This document shows positions 48,955-60,656 of a stretch of DNA of 64,000 nt, piece after piece; position 1 is the stretch's first letter; each line of letters opens with the position of its first letter. Position numbers and translations under genes: made by a program. The notes beneath the pieces were generated by a model. That model had not been told where the DNA came from. It saw only the letters and a list, made by a program, of their open reading frames with translations, and made no database searches. Origin of the DNA: Dentipellis sp. KUC8613 (taxonomy: Eukaryota; Basidiomycota; Agaricomycetes; Russulales; Hericiaceae). Location: assembly GCA_002286715.1 (NCBI GenBank), contig NSJX01000040.1, forward strand, positions 194,018-258,017, read 5' to 3'.

Positions 48955-49571
48955 CTACGCCGCGAACGTTCTCTGGAGAATCCAAGCGTCGCTCGGCACG
49001 ATCTTCTTGTAATAGTGCTCCGCCACGCCGATCTCCTCGAACCCGTGCCGCTGGTAGAACTGCTTCGCCCCGTCATTCGACACCTGTACGTGCAGGTATA
49101 TTCGGCTGATTTTCGGCTTGGTGTGTGATGCAGCGGATTCGAGGATGAGCTCGAGGCTTTTGCCACCAATCCCTAGGTGTCGATATGGCTGATGTAGAGC
49201 TGTAGGTGTCGTCCTGGACCGAGAGCAGACAGAAAGATGCGTACTGCGAGGATTCCCATGGTCATCAGATACAGCTCGGTCTGACCATCCTTCACCTCCA
49301 GTCTACAGCAGATCGTCCCTACTGGTACATCGTTATAGTACACTTCACCGCAGAAACTCATCAGCGCAGGCACAAAATCAAATACGCGTCCTTGCTCACC
49401 AAGTTTACAGAAGTCTTCCGCCTCCGGCAGGAGGATGTCCTGGTAGAATTTTTCGCTGTACTTGATGGGGAAGAGCACCGAGTTGAGCTTGCGCACGGTG
49501 CCGAGGTTGTTCAGCGTGAGCGACGCGAAGTTGACGCGGGAGGCGTGCGACTTGGTGGGGGCGGGAGGCAT
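48955..49571 (-). CDS. NAA50: N-alpha-acetyltransferase 50 (San-type GNAT)
   Basis: Acetylates protein N-termini, in many organisms docked on the NatA complex, and is needed for sister-chromatid cohesion in animals. Seen: FASLTLNNLGTVRKLNSVLF, PIKYSEKFYQDIL, VYYNDVPVGTICCRLE, LYLMTMGILA-PYRHLGIGG (acetyl-CoA motif RxxGxG, restored by splicing), SRIYLHVQVSNDGAKQFYQR, HGFEEIGVAEHYYKKI and the end DAWILQRTFAA. The start is MPPAPTKSHASRVNFASLTL. Two introns: one inside AEDFCKL-VYYND (57 nt, no in-frame stop, so unspliced mRNA would keep the frame) and one before PYRHL. Family alignment favours removal of the 57-nt segment. Strong call. Confidence 0.92.
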
Positions 49572-52500
49572 GGCACAGCGGGGAGAGCGAGATGGGGGGA
49601 CCCACGAGAACGTGGTGGCGGTTGCCACCAAGTCGCCACCGACGCGCCGCGCGCCACGCTCGTTGGACTCTAATTATGCTTGCAATTTCTTCCGACTTTC
49701 TCTACACCGACCGCGACGCTGCTCGCTCGCTCCCACTACACCCGCGTACACTCTCGCCCACCGGATGCCCCGAACCGCATCTCCCTGTGCAATCCAGCCG
49801 ATGCTTGCACCACCGCTCATTGGTCGATATCCTCATCACCCGCTCTGCGTCATGCATCACGAAGGCATGTTGCAATTTGTCTGCGACCTATTAACGCCAT
49901 CCCCGCCTTGTCGCTTTGATCCATCTGGAGCCGCATGTATTGCGCCCCCCGGCGCAGCACAGCGCCCCCCTCCCGTCACGGCCCAGCGCATCCCCGTCAT
50001 GGGACTGCGCTCATAACACCAACCGCGTCCTGTGTCCTGAATCGGGCCGCTGCCATCACACCGGTGTGCATCTGACTAGGTCACCGACGAACTGCAAATG
50101 CAGCGCGATGATGCCACTGTCGCATACAATAGCAATCTAGTGTCCTGCCGTGGACGGCGCGCAAATGCGGACGGCTCGGGCACAGTGCTGCTGCAGGAGC
50201 ACGGATCATCTGCTTATGCGTAGCGCGACGTCGATGTTGGGCGGTGTTCGGCTCAATGTCAGAACGCAGGACTCAGGACGCCCTGCCCTGGGGATGTCGA
50301 TGCGGGACTGACTGGTAGCAGGACTCAGGACGCAGGGCTCAGGACTCAGGACTCAGGTCGCGCTCTGACAGAAATGATGCAGCAGCTGCGATGTACGCTG
50401 ATTGGTGACACTGGCACTGGCACTGGCAGCTCCCCGTCGCACTCCCATCCAATCCAAACGTGTTTGGCCGATGCGCGTCCATGAAGCTATCTGTCACCTG
50501 CCTCTGACGTGATGGTCCCTCAGGCCTCAAGCTCAGCAGCTTCAGAACAGACAGCCCTAATCGCGACCCCGGCAGGTCGCCCCCCGGACCATGCTCGCAA
50601 CATTCGAATACCCCGCCCGCAGGCTGGCAGAAGCGGCGGTGGAGGGGTTCTAGCCATCCCGCCGACTCGGACTCGGATGTGTAGTTGAACCTACTTGCTG
50701 CGCCGGCAACTCCCACCCCTGCCTCGCGGGCCACGGGACCCATACGCGGTACGACGAGAAGGTTCGCAACGCTCGATGCAATATGCGCAAGGGATAGGGA
50801 CGATGCACCGTCCGTGCCAACGACAATCTGGCATCTCTGAATCTTCTCCTTATAGCGGCAGCTCACGATCAAACGGCGACTGCTTTTTTGCAATTGCGCA
50901 TCTTGACGTTTGGTCACAGATATTACGCGCTTCTCGCCGATGCCTGACAATGGCCGAAAGTCTCGGTGCACCGCCAACCGCCAGCCGGCAGCCACAAATA
51001 CAGTATACGATAACATGCAGGAAGGGAAGCTCGGTGTACATAGCAGTCACGCCATCGACTCTACCGCCGTACGTCCATATACGAATACAGTGTCCTGTGC
51101 GGAGATGATAGAGTCCACCTCGAAGTCCGCACCCTGCAATCCGTCGCCTGTAGCATGCGCACCCACCATTGGTCGAACGCCTTGCAGCAATAATAGCCAT
51201 GTCTGCTTCCTCTTCCCCATTGTCGCGCTCTTGACGATATACCCTTCCGCAGACCTACCGACCCTGTGCGATTATACATAGGAACCTGAGCGGTGCGGTG
51301 CGCCTGCATCATCGCAGCGAGCAACAGACAACGAGCAACAATCACTCGCTTCCTTTCCTTTCCCCTTCGGTGCAGTGCTCGCATCCCGCCATGGTCTTCT
51401 TGATCTTGCTTGTATCTAACTCCTAAATCCTACACCCTGCATCCCCAGGCCTTAATTCCAATCTCCAGCCCCGTCCTCGAGCCCCGAATGCTGAGTCTGT
51501 AATAGGCCATTGTTATGTATAGCCGGCAAGACGGAGCAAACAATCCATTTCCGAGCGCAGCGGCCGAGCTGAAATGAAGACGAAGATGAAGATGACCGCG
51601 ACCAGTCACGATGCGGCTTTGCTCGCAACGTCCAGCATCCAGCATCAATACGAATATCGCGCCCATCACGAATCACAAATCAAGAATCACGAATCACGGT
51701 AGTCTTCGGACCCTTTGTCGACTGTATCCGTACCGTCACGGTACCGGTGTGCACTTTGCTCTATACTGCAACTGGCCAGCGATGCTAACCGGTTTTGTCC
51801 TTATAGGATATGGACAATGCATCATGCATCAAGTACTGTGTGCTGTGCTCGAAATCGCGCTCACATGCGGGGACGGGTGCTCAAGCCAGCTGACCGTGCT
51901 CTTTGTACGTGAACGACCGCGACCTCTCCACCCAGCTGCAATCTTCTCCCTTTCGAATGTCGCAAAAGCTCGAATAATTTTTCTTCACGCGTTTCAGCAT
52001 TTTCACCGGCACCCTCGATAGCGTGAACATATCGCCCGGACGAAGATTTCGACGTATATGTACGTCTGTGTATATGCACATCATACACAGGTATCCACCT
52101 CTGACATCCCGCTGACAGGATCTCATTAATACGCGCACCTGCGCCCGGCGCTAGTGTCTGCCACCATGCATCCATGCATGCATCGAATTCGAGAAGCATC
52201 GCGCCAGCCAGATCATTTCATCTGCGAGGAGCTTAGACGGGCCTGGCCGACGGTGGACGGGGCACTGTTGCTCGCTAGTCCGCTCCGCTCCACGAGGACG
52301 AGACGAGAGCAATCGAGCGGCGGGCCGGACGCTCTCCTCGGGCCCGGGCGTGGCGGCTTTGTGGCCTCCTCGGGCCGCGCAGATGTACTCTACATACGCA
52401 TCCGGCTGTGGCTCTGGCTCTAGCTTTGGGTTTGGCTTTCTGAAATTCAGCGCACGCGCGTGTGCGGGGTAGCCCGTAGCCGGCAGCCGCGTATCGGGCG

Positions 52501-53250
52501 ATGCAGATGCATCCCCGGCCCCGTCCCGTCTCGCGTACGGCAGGACAGGGCATGCGAGGATGTCGATCAGTCGCGAACGCGAGGGCGAGGGCGGGTGTGC
52601 GCTTTTTGGCAGATGCACGGATATATGGGGATGAGGGGAGATGGGGTATGGGCCTGCTAGGCCGGGAGCGGCCGGGCGTGATGCATGGTGGGTGTGACGC
52701 GCTTTGTGAGTCTGCGCAGATGCGTCGTGGGGGTCGATCCTTTCTGCCAGCCGTGGTCGTCCAGCGTGGCCTGCCGGTGAGCGCGCTGTTATGGTCGCGG
52801 GCTCGAGCTGTAGGACGAGCGCTTGGGTGAGCACTTTTTATTCAATTTTCAGTCTTCGGTCCTCTACTCAATATAATACCGAATACAAATACGTATACAG
52901 TCCAGCGCTCGGCATCCAGCGCGCAGCAATACATAGCACTGACATCGACGCCGACAGGGATCGGGTCCGCTCTGTCGCCGCCGGCGCGCTGAGATGGATG
53001 GGTCTATTTATGCCACCGAACAGTAAGTACAGCTTCAGTGCTTCGGTCGTCGGTGCTGCCCGTCCGCGATGAATGTAGGCTCTATGCTCATCCGGGGCTG
53101 CGTAGGAGTCAATCGAAGCGGATGGGACGGTGCGGGCTCGGAAACTTGCGACAAACAGGGACGAGGGTGGCGGTTTGGTCGCTCGTCGCTCGTTGCCCGT
53201 GGTTCTGCCTACAGATCTCTCCCCCGGTGCCCCGCCGACTCAGGGATCCT
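49572..53250. other. Gene-poor intergenic block
   Basis: About 3.7 kb without a recognisable gene. Open frames at 50339-51016 and 52151-52834 (both minus) run over 220 codons but lack any motif and have biased, repeat-like composition. Short repeats are present (next entries). This may be promoter, non-coding RNA or decayed transposon sequence; nothing decides. Confidence 0.5.
50262..50357. repeat. CAGGACT-type short tandem repeat
   Basis: Interrupted runs of GCAGGACTCAGGACGCAGGGCTCAGGACTCAGG. The 7-base word AGGACTC recurs five times in under 100 bp. Confidence 0.75.
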
Positions 53251-53299
53251 ACTCTAGCTTCAGCTTCGCACTTCTAGCGGAGATCGGGGTTTGTGCTCC

Positions 53300-54900
53300 T
53301 TCTCGATCCATGACCGTTTGGAGCTGGTCAACGAGATCGAGTGGTAGGGCTCGGTACCTCGCGACAGCTCAGCCTCAAGGCCTCAATGCTCGTCATCCGA
53401 GCCCCTGGCAGCGCGCGATCTTCGTCGAGCTCGATCCATGACCATCCGGGGCTCCTGCACATAATCCAACGGACGTCCCGGAACCTCTTGTCGATCCATA
53501 GCCATCTGGTGTTCTTGCACGGAATCGGCTCATGCTAGGGTTCGGAGTGATCGCGCTGCTCGCTGTTCGTTGGTCATTGACGTCGTTCGGCTTGCCTGCG
53601 GTACCATGGTACTTGCAGATGCAGATGCAGATCCCTTTCTGGTGCCGACTCTTCAACTTGGGACTCGCAGCGCCGCGCACGGATCTGGGTCTGTGACGCT
53701 TCTCGATCGTTGGCCATTCGGGGCTGGTGGACGGAATCAAATGATAGAGCTCACGGTGGGGGCTCGGTGAACTCTCGCGTTAGCGATTCCGCCGCTCCCT
53801 CCCGCCGCTCGCTGTTCGTTGCTCGTTGCTCATCACTCGTACCATTCTCGATCCATGCCGTCCAGGACTGGCGCACAATCGTATGAGGGCCCGCGATTTC
53901 GCCGCTCGTTACCCGTTCTCCATCGCTCGGCATGCCCGCTGCCGAGAGAACAGTCGACGTCGGAGGCCAAGTGTACGTACCTTACGCCGTCTATTCCCTG
54001 ATCCTTTCCAACGCGCTATCCTCTTCGAACTCTATCTGCACCTATCCGGGGCTTGCTTGTGCACCGGGCCGCCTGCTGTCTGAATCCGTCGCAGCCCAAT
54101 CTGAGCCTGCGATCCTTCTCGGGCTGGGTTTATAGCCATCCGGGGTTCATACTCGTGTACAGAAGTTGATCCATAATGGTAGGGCTCGCAACCTCGCCGC
54201 TCGTTACCCCTCGCTCATCGTTTGACATGCCCGCCGCCGAGACAACAGTCGACGTTGGAGGCTCAGTACCTTAAACCGTCCAATCCCTTATCCCTTGCAG
54301 TTCAGCGCGATCCTCCTCGAACTCTATCTATGTGTACCGGGCCGCTTGCTGTCTGAATCCGTCGCAACCCAATGGAGGACTCGCAACTTCACGACAGCTA
54401 TCCCGCCGCTCACGATCGTCGCTCGGCATACCTGCTACCGAAACAGTATCCGAAGCCACGGCCGTCCCAGAAGTCGATCCAAAATGGAGGACTCGCAACC
54501 TCGCCGCTCGTTGCCTGATGCTCATCGTTCGGCACACCTGCAGCCGAGCCAACAGTCGACGTCGGAGGCTGAGTACCTTACACCATCTATTCCCTTATTC
54601 CTTACAGCGCACGATCCTCCTCGGGCTCGATCCACGCCATCCGGGGCTGGTGTACAGAACCCGATCCATAACGTAGGCCTCAGATGCGGGTCCTCGCGAC
54701 GGCGATCTGCCTCTCCTCCCTCGAGCTCAACCCCGCGGCGCCGTTGTTCCTCGGCCTGCCTCCTGCCGAGCGAAGCCGCCTCAAACCGTCAAAGCCTCCG
54801 CGTCCGCAAATCCTGAAAGCTACTCCTGCCGATTCTCGTTCTCGATCGGCCATGGCTATCCGGGCTTGTGCTCGTGTAAGTACAGTATCAAACGGAGGAC
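53300..54900. repeat. Degenerate tandem array (CTCGATCCAT...CCATCCGGGGCT motif)
   Basis: A motif close to CTCGATCCATGACCATCCGGGGCT, followed by TGxAC, recurs at about 53301, 53431, 53491, 53701, 53846, 54128, 54626 and 54841. Longer blocks containing CCTCGCCGCTCGTTACCC, GCCGAGACAACAGTCGACGT and GGAGGC recur at about 53,900, 54,195 and 54,495 (spacing near 300 bp). Copies are diverged and carry insertions and deletions. No coding capacity. Confidence 0.75.
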
Positions 54901-55339
54901 TCGGATGCAGGTCCTCGCGACGGCGATCTCGCCACTCCCTGCTCCCTCCTTGCTACTCCATGCTCGTCGCTCGTTGCTCGTTGCGCAACGTCCATCGCTC
55001 GGCCTGTCCGCTGCCGAGCTAAATCGCCAATCCCCCCGCTCCCGCGTCCGCGAACGTTCACACCCTCAGCTACATGTACTGCTGCCGATAGAACCAGCAC
55101 CAGCAGCACGTCCATATCCATGTCCATGTCCATGTCCATTTCAACACCATACCAGCCGCGAATAGCGAATAGCGAATTGCACTACGCCGGTACCAATATG
55201 CATACGTATACGCATACGGGTTCGACGTAGACGACGGGTTCGGGTTCGTGTTGATATCGTCTACTTACATACGTCGACGTGTGAGGGATCGCCACGGACA
55301 TACGCGCGTGCGCGTGCGCGGTTGACTCGGAGACTGCAT

Positions 55340-55432
55340 GTGTCCTATCTTGTCTTATCCCATCCAAGCCAATTCTGTCCTATCCTATCCTATTTTATCC
55401 TGTCCTGTCCTATCCTGTCCTGTCCTGTCCAA
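55340..55432. repeat. (TCCTG/TCCTA)n pentamer microsatellite
   Basis: Runs of TATCC, TGTCC and TATCC pentamers. A CCATGT hexamer run (55109-55140) and a GGGAT pentamer run (55555-55578) lie nearby. Confidence 0.85.
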
Positions 55433-56345
55433 GCCAATCGCGACGGGCGGGCGCAAGACTCCAAGCACTTTCGGATTCCTATATAGATACTCCTGGACTG
55501 TGACTCAGACTGGACTGGCACCGAGCAGGCAGGCACCGTACTGTACTGTACGGTACTGGGATGGGATGGGATGGGATACTAATAGCACGCGCGCCCACCG
55601 CTTAGTACTGTAGCAGGGCAGGTGCTGAGAGTGCTATAACGGGCAGACAGGCAGAGTGCTATAACGGGCTTCGACCTTCAATGCGTCCTGCCACATTCGG
55701 CGTTGGGTACATGCTGTCCAGCTGGCATGCGACGTGCGTTGTCAGGCGCAAGGCGCATCGCGACGGGGGCAGCGGAGGGGGAGTCCGAATGTATACATAT
55801 GCGTTTCAGTTTCGCTTCCATTCCATTCCATTCCGGTCTGTTCCATTTGTATACGAGCTCGAGAGTACTTATTCGTGTGGGGTGGGTGTAGCAACAACAG
55901 TAGCAGTAAGTAGCAGTGACGATGACAACAAGACGATGACAACAGCGGCGGGAGAGGTAGAGTGGTAGGAGGTGTGGGGGTAGCGCGGTGGAGATAAGTT
56001 AGTAGATAGTACAAGTACAATGCAGATCTTGCGCTGTGGTGACGGTGGTGGTACACAGATGACTCGTGGCGGCATGCGACAGATGCAGGAGCGGGAACAT
56101 GGTACACAGCGAACGAAGCGAAACGATGAAACGAAACGAAGAAAGCAATAGCACCGGGCGTTGACTGGAACGTCGAGATAGCACGGGGGATCAAGGGGGT
56201 TCTGGGAAGAAGAAGGGACGGGGCGGCAGCTAAAAGGCCCGGGCGGGCTCAGCATGGGTGTATGGATGGATGGAGAACCCCGAGGCACGCACCATGATGC
56301 ATGAATAGGCAAGGCAGAGTGGAGTCCGAGGAATTAAGTAGATCG

Positions 56346-56999
56346 CTAGGCCCTCGCGGTCGTACGGGCCTGCTTGCGCGATCTGCCTCTGCCTCTGCCG
56401 CGGTGCGTCCGGGGCGCGCTCGGGCTCGCGGTGATCTCGTCGAGATAGACGTCATCGAAGCTGCGGAAGAGGCACGGGCCAAAGCGGCCGTCGTACTCGG
56501 CCATGGTCGCCCAGACGCAGTGCCAGCCGTCGGCCTCGGGCTCGGCGAAGCGGAGCGCGAGCGCGAGGTGCTCGACGATCCAGCGGCCCGCGGACGCGGC
56601 GCGGAGGTCGTGCGCGGTGTCGCGCACGCCGACGAGGCGCGCGTGCGTGACGGTGAGGCGCACGTCGCGCGGGGCGGCGCCGGGCACGAGCGCGTGCAGC
56701 GCCGCGTTCGTCTCGAGCTCCTTCGGCACGCCGCGGTGCGCCGGGTCGTACCCGTCGACGCGCACCTGGAACGTCGTGTGGTCCGCAAAGTCGAGCGTCA
56801 CGGACGGGTGCACGGGCGAGCGCCGGATGCGCGTGAGCACCTTGCCGACGAGCCGCGCGGGGTCGACGCCGATGGGCTGCAGGCGGATGGGCTGGGCGGG
56901 CTTGCGCGGCTGGGCGGGGGAGGGGGGCGGGGACAGATAGGATTGGGAGGAGCTGGAGGACGGCAGGGAGGCCTGGGAGGCGCTCGAAGGGGAATACAT
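56346..56999 (-). CDS. Unknown intronless 217-residue protein
   Basis: Not recognised. Ser/Pro-rich N-terminus (MYSPSSASQASLPSSSSSQS), then a non-repetitive core: PIGVDPARLVGKVLTRIRRS, VTLDFADHTTFQVRVDGYDP, VRLTVTHARLVGVRDTAHDL, RWIVEHLALALRFAEPEADG and WHCVWATMAEYDGRFGPCLF with RSFDDVYLDEI, and a basic C-terminus (RTHRGRGRGRSRKQARTTAR). The core alternates hydrophobic and charged residues like a beta-rich domain. GC-rich third positions support coding. It is divergent from the MAP kinase kinase with a tRNA gene between. No function is assigned. Confidence 0.7.
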   Translation of the reverse strand: MYSPSSASQASLPSSSSSQSYLSPPPSPAQPRKPAQPIRLQPIGVDPARLVGKVLTRIRRSPVHPSVTLDFADHTTFQVRVDGYDPAHRGVPKELETNAALHALVPGAAPRDVRLTVTHARLVGVRDTAHDLRAASAGRWIVEHLALALRFAEPEADGWHCVWATMAEYDGRFGPCLFRSFDDVYLDEITASPSAPRTHRGRGRGRSRKQARTTARA

Positions 57000-57202
57000 C
57001 TGCGTGTCTCTTTTGGATTCGTGGGAGACTCAGAGTGATAGGATATAGTGGGGGTGAGCAGGCAGGACGGAGGCAAAAAAGCAGAACATATAGTAATGGC
57101 TGGCTGATCGTGGACGGGCCCGATCGTGAGCTCATTGTACACGCGGACATCCACACGGCCAAACAAGGGACGCCATTGTTCTGCTGCCTCGAGGCGGGAG
57201 AA

Positions 57203-57207
57203 CAAAA
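57203..57207 (-). terminator. Pol III terminator of tRNA-Leu
   Basis: Five T residues on the minus strand, four bases after the tRNA discriminator base. Confidence 0.7.
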
Positions 57208-57210
57208 AGA

Positions 57211-57303
57211 TGGCACTGACGAGATTCGAACTCGCGAGGTTTCCCATCACGGATCAGCTTTGATTGCCTAAACGTGACGCCGTAACCACTTGGCTACAGT
57301 ACC
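57211..57303 (-). tRNA. tRNA-Leu: tRNA-Leu(UAG) with a 14-nt intron
   Basis: All arms fold: acceptor GGTACTG with CAGTGCC (one G-U), D-arm GCC/GGC with A-box TAGCCAAGTGG, anticodon stem TCACG/CGTGA, class II variable arm GGGAAACC, T-arm GCGAG/CTCGT around TTCGAAT, discriminator A. The anticodon loop becomes TTTAGGC (anticodon UAG) after removing a 14-nt intron (CAATCAAAGCTGAT) at the canonical site one base 3' of the anticodon. The long variable arm plus A73 fit leucine. Confidence 0.93.
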
Positions 57304-57439
57304 GTGGTAGCAGAGGAAGAGAGACTGGTCAGAACGAGAGAAGAGGAGAGTGGCAGGCGCCTCGCCCTGGGACCTGGTGTCGAGCGTCGAGGACGAGCGG
57401 CTGAGGGCACTGGTCGGTGTACGAGCTCGAGTGGACTCT

Positions 57440-59514
57440 ATGCTGCTCTCTGGCAACGGCGCATCGATGCATTCCGCACCCGGCCGCCCCATCGGCCCCC
57501 GTAACCGGCAACGTTCTGCCTCGCCCAACCCGCAATCCCTCGCCCAAGTCGCCCCGCTCAACATTCGCAAGCAGCCCAGAGTCGACATCGCCTCTATACT
57601 CGCCCCCGTCGCTGCCCCCGCCCCCGTCCCCGCCTCCCTCGCCCCGCCGCCCCCCGCCCCCGCCGCGCGATCCCTCACGCCGACCCCCAAGCTCAATCTG
57701 CGCATCCCCACCCCGACGCCCCCCGCAAACGGCGCAAAGCCCTCCCTCAAGCTCTCCCTCGGCGGCCTCTCCGTCGGCACCCCCCACAAGCCCCAGGCAC
57801 GCAGCGACTCGCCCACAGATGCCTTTGGCGGCGGCTACTACGGCGGGCCCCCGCTCTCCGTGCCCGCCCCCGTCAACGACGACGACGTCGACGAGGCCAC
57901 GATCCGCCCGCCCATGCAGACCACCACCAAGCCGCCCTCGATGGACGACGTCCGGCGCACCATCACCGAGATCGAGACGCGCAGCTCCTCCGCGCCCGTC
58001 ACGCTCCCGGGCGAGGAGAAGCGCCAGACGTACCCGCACACCGAGTGGTCCGACGAGGTCCTCGAGGAGACCGCGCGGCTGGGCGAGGGCGCCGGCGGCG
58101 CCGTGCACGAGGTCAAGGACATCCGCACCGGCGTCCTCATGGCCCGCAAGACGATCACCACCCGCGAGGCCCCCATGAAGCAGCTCCTGCGCGAGCTCGG
58201 CGTCATCACCAGCATCGCGCACGTCAACATCATCCACTTCTACGGCGCGTACATGTCCCCGTCCTCCAGCGAGATCAAGGTCGTCATGGAGGTCTGCGAG
58301 GGCAAGAGCCTCGAGGCCGTCGGCAAGCGCATCAAGGAGCGCGGCGCGCGCGTGGGCGAGAAGGTCGCTGGTCGGCTTGCCGAGGGGGTGCGTCTTCATC
58401 ACCCATGCATCCTCCATCGATTCCGAATGTCCGTTTCCTGCGCGCCGCTGACACGCCCCGCCAGGTCCTGCAAGGCCTCGCGTACCTGCACTCGAAGCGG
58501 CTCATCCACCGCGACATCAAGCCGTCCAACATCCTCCTCTCGCGCGAGGGCGTCGTCAAGCTCTGCGACTTTGGCGTCTCGGGCGAGCTCGTGCAGTCCA
58601 TGGCCGGCACCTTCACCGGCACGAGCATGTACATGGCCGTGCGTCCTCCATCCCATTCCATCTCCCTCTCTCTCTCTCTTCCTTCGCGCTTGCGCTTGTG
58701 CTGACGGTTACCGACGCGCAGCCCGAGCGCCTCTCCGGCCTCGACTACTCCATCCGCGCGGACGTGTGGTCGACGGGCCTCTCGCTCCTCGAGCTCGTGC
58801 AGAACCGCTTCCCGTTCGCGGCGGATCTGCCCCCCATCGAGCTCATGATCCATGTGACGCAGAGCGAGGTGCGTCCCCGTCCTCTCCCGTTTCTCCCCCT
58901 CCGCCGCCGCCTTTGCTGACCAGGCGTCCTCCGCGTCCGCGTGTACATCCACATCTGCAGCCGCCACAGCTCGAGGACGAGGCGGGCGTGCACTGGAGCG
59001 ACGAGATGAAGGACTTTATCAAGGAAACGTGAGCCCTCTCCCGCCGTGCCTGCTGCCGCGCCGACGCTGATGTGTGTGGTGTGTGCGTGCGTACTTGTGT
59101 CGATGTGCGTGACCCCAGGCTGCGCGTAGACCCCGCCCTGCGCCCGCCGCCCGAGGAGATGCTCGCGCACCCGTGGGTCGTCGGCCTCATGAAGCAGGAG
59201 GTCAACATGGCGCGCTGGATCCGCGAGGTATGGGGCTGGCCGAAGCCGAGCAGGAAGTCGAAGGACTCGTGAGTGCTGTTTCTGCCTGCCCTCCCTTTCT
59301 GCCTGTCCTTTCTGCCTGCCCTTTCCGCCTGCCCATTCCTCCCGTCTGCCCTTTCCTCCCGTCTGCCCGCCCTCCCATCCTCCCATTTTCACATCTCCCC
59401 ATCTTCCTATTTTCGATATGAGCGCGGCCGCTGATCATTCTGGGGAACAGCTCGTCGAGGCCCAGCTCGAGCCGCTCGGCGGCGCCCCCCGAGCTGCCCC
59501 GTGCGGACTCGTAG
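57440..59514 (+). CDS. MAP kinase kinase, Pek1/Mkk1-2 type
   Basis: Dual-specificity kinase of a MAPK cascade, probably the cell-wall-integrity branch. It starts [20 protein letters not shown]; a Pro/Ala-rich N-terminal half holds Leu/Lys-rich [12 protein letters not shown], a possible MAPK-docking region. Kinase domain: [15 protein letters not shown] lysine in [29 protein letters not shown], and the activation loop SMAGT (SxxxT), then [40 protein letters not shown] and [12 protein letters not shown]. Introns after RLAEG, SMYMA, TQSE and KET are clear. The stop at 59270 follows KDS directly, but GTGAGT overlaps it; splicing to 59451 would add [20 protein letters not shown] and end at 59514, which I favour. 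The [15 protein letters not shown] loop points to Pek1/Mkk rather than Ste7. Confidence 0.88.
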
Positions 59515-59564
59515 ATGCTACTCTAGATGTAATCGTAGAGGCCACCGGCACCCAGCACCCAGAT

Positions 59565-59632
59565 CCAAGCTCCAAGCACGTAACTCCAAGCACGTAACTC
59601 CAAGCACGTACAGTAACTCCAAGCACCCCAGC
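59565..59632. repeat. 14-bp tandem repeat (AACTCCAAGCACGT)
   Basis: Three near-perfect copies plus related CCAAGCTCC units just downstream of the MAPKK gene. Confidence 0.8.
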
Positions 59633-60157
59633 TCCAAGTATCGGACTCCAACCTTCAGTCTCCAAGCACCATCCTTCTCTCTCGGCAATCCACAATCCAC
59701 AACCCACCGTCTCTGCCTGCAATCCACCTGCACGCTTGCTCGATCTACACGCCTGATAATCGATAACCCCCTGCTCCTGCTCCCCTGCGCGCACGCATCT
59801 CCTCCATCTCCACTTCCGTTTCGTTTGCGTTCTACTTCCATCTCCACTTTCCTTTCGTTTCGTTTTTCCAGGTGCCCAGGTGCCCAGCGCACGCGTATCG
59901 AATACGTATACCTCGCTTTACGTTCACCGTACTTTCACCTTCCTTAACACTTGTCCTTACCACTTGTCCTCACCCCTTACCACTTCCCTTGTGCACTATA
60001 CCCGCCCCGTCGCCTCACCACTCACCACTCACCATTCGCTACTCGCTACTCGCTATGCGGTGGGGCGGACGAACGGTCCCTCCTCTTTCCCTTTGTTCCC
60101 TTTCGCTGATTTCTTTCGTTTTTTGTTTCTTTCTTTGTTTCTTTTTTTTTGCGGCGG

Positions 60158-60207
60158 AACACCAAACACCAAACACCAAACACCAAACACCAAACACCAA
60201 ACACCTC
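60158..60207. repeat. 7-bp minisatellite (ACACCAA)n
   Basis: About seven perfect heptamers, preceded by a T-rich tract. Confidence 0.9.
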
Positions 60208-60627
60208 CAAATTCCAAATCTCCAATACCGAATACAGAATACACAATACATACACTTCCCCCTCTTCCTCTTTTCCTTCTCCTTCTCCTTCCTCTTCTTC
60301 TTCGTAACGGCCCGTGCTTGTCTCGTGTCTCGTGTCTCGTGTTATGGTCCGCCTGCTCGATTGTCGTTGCTGTTGCTGCTGTTGTTGTTTTTGAGCTTGA
60401 TGTGGTTGATGTGGTGGATGTGGATGTGGACGTGGCTGTTGTAAAAAGTAGCATGTTATGTTTGTAATACCATGGATCCATCCGGAGTGGACTTGGTTAT
60501 CGTATCGTATGGATTGGATGGATTGGGTGGGGTGATTTCATTGTGCGGTGCGGTGTGGTGAGGATGGGTGGGTGGATCTAGTTGGGTGGCGGGGTTGATG
60601 GTGTGTGGAATGGTTCTGCGTTCTGCT

Positions 60628-60656
60628 GGACGGTGGACGGTGGACGGTGGACGGGT
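60628..60656. repeat. 7-bp minisatellite (GGACGGT)n
   Basis: About four perfect heptamers. Confidence 0.85.

Noticed and set aside
53300..54900. CRISPR-like spaced repeats
   Set aside because: Repeats are diverged and unevenly spaced in a eukaryotic genome; this is a degenerate tandem array.
57329..58417. 362-codon open frame antisense to the MAPKK gene
   Set aside because: It mirrors the GC-rich coding exons of a confident kinase on the other strand; no domain of its own.
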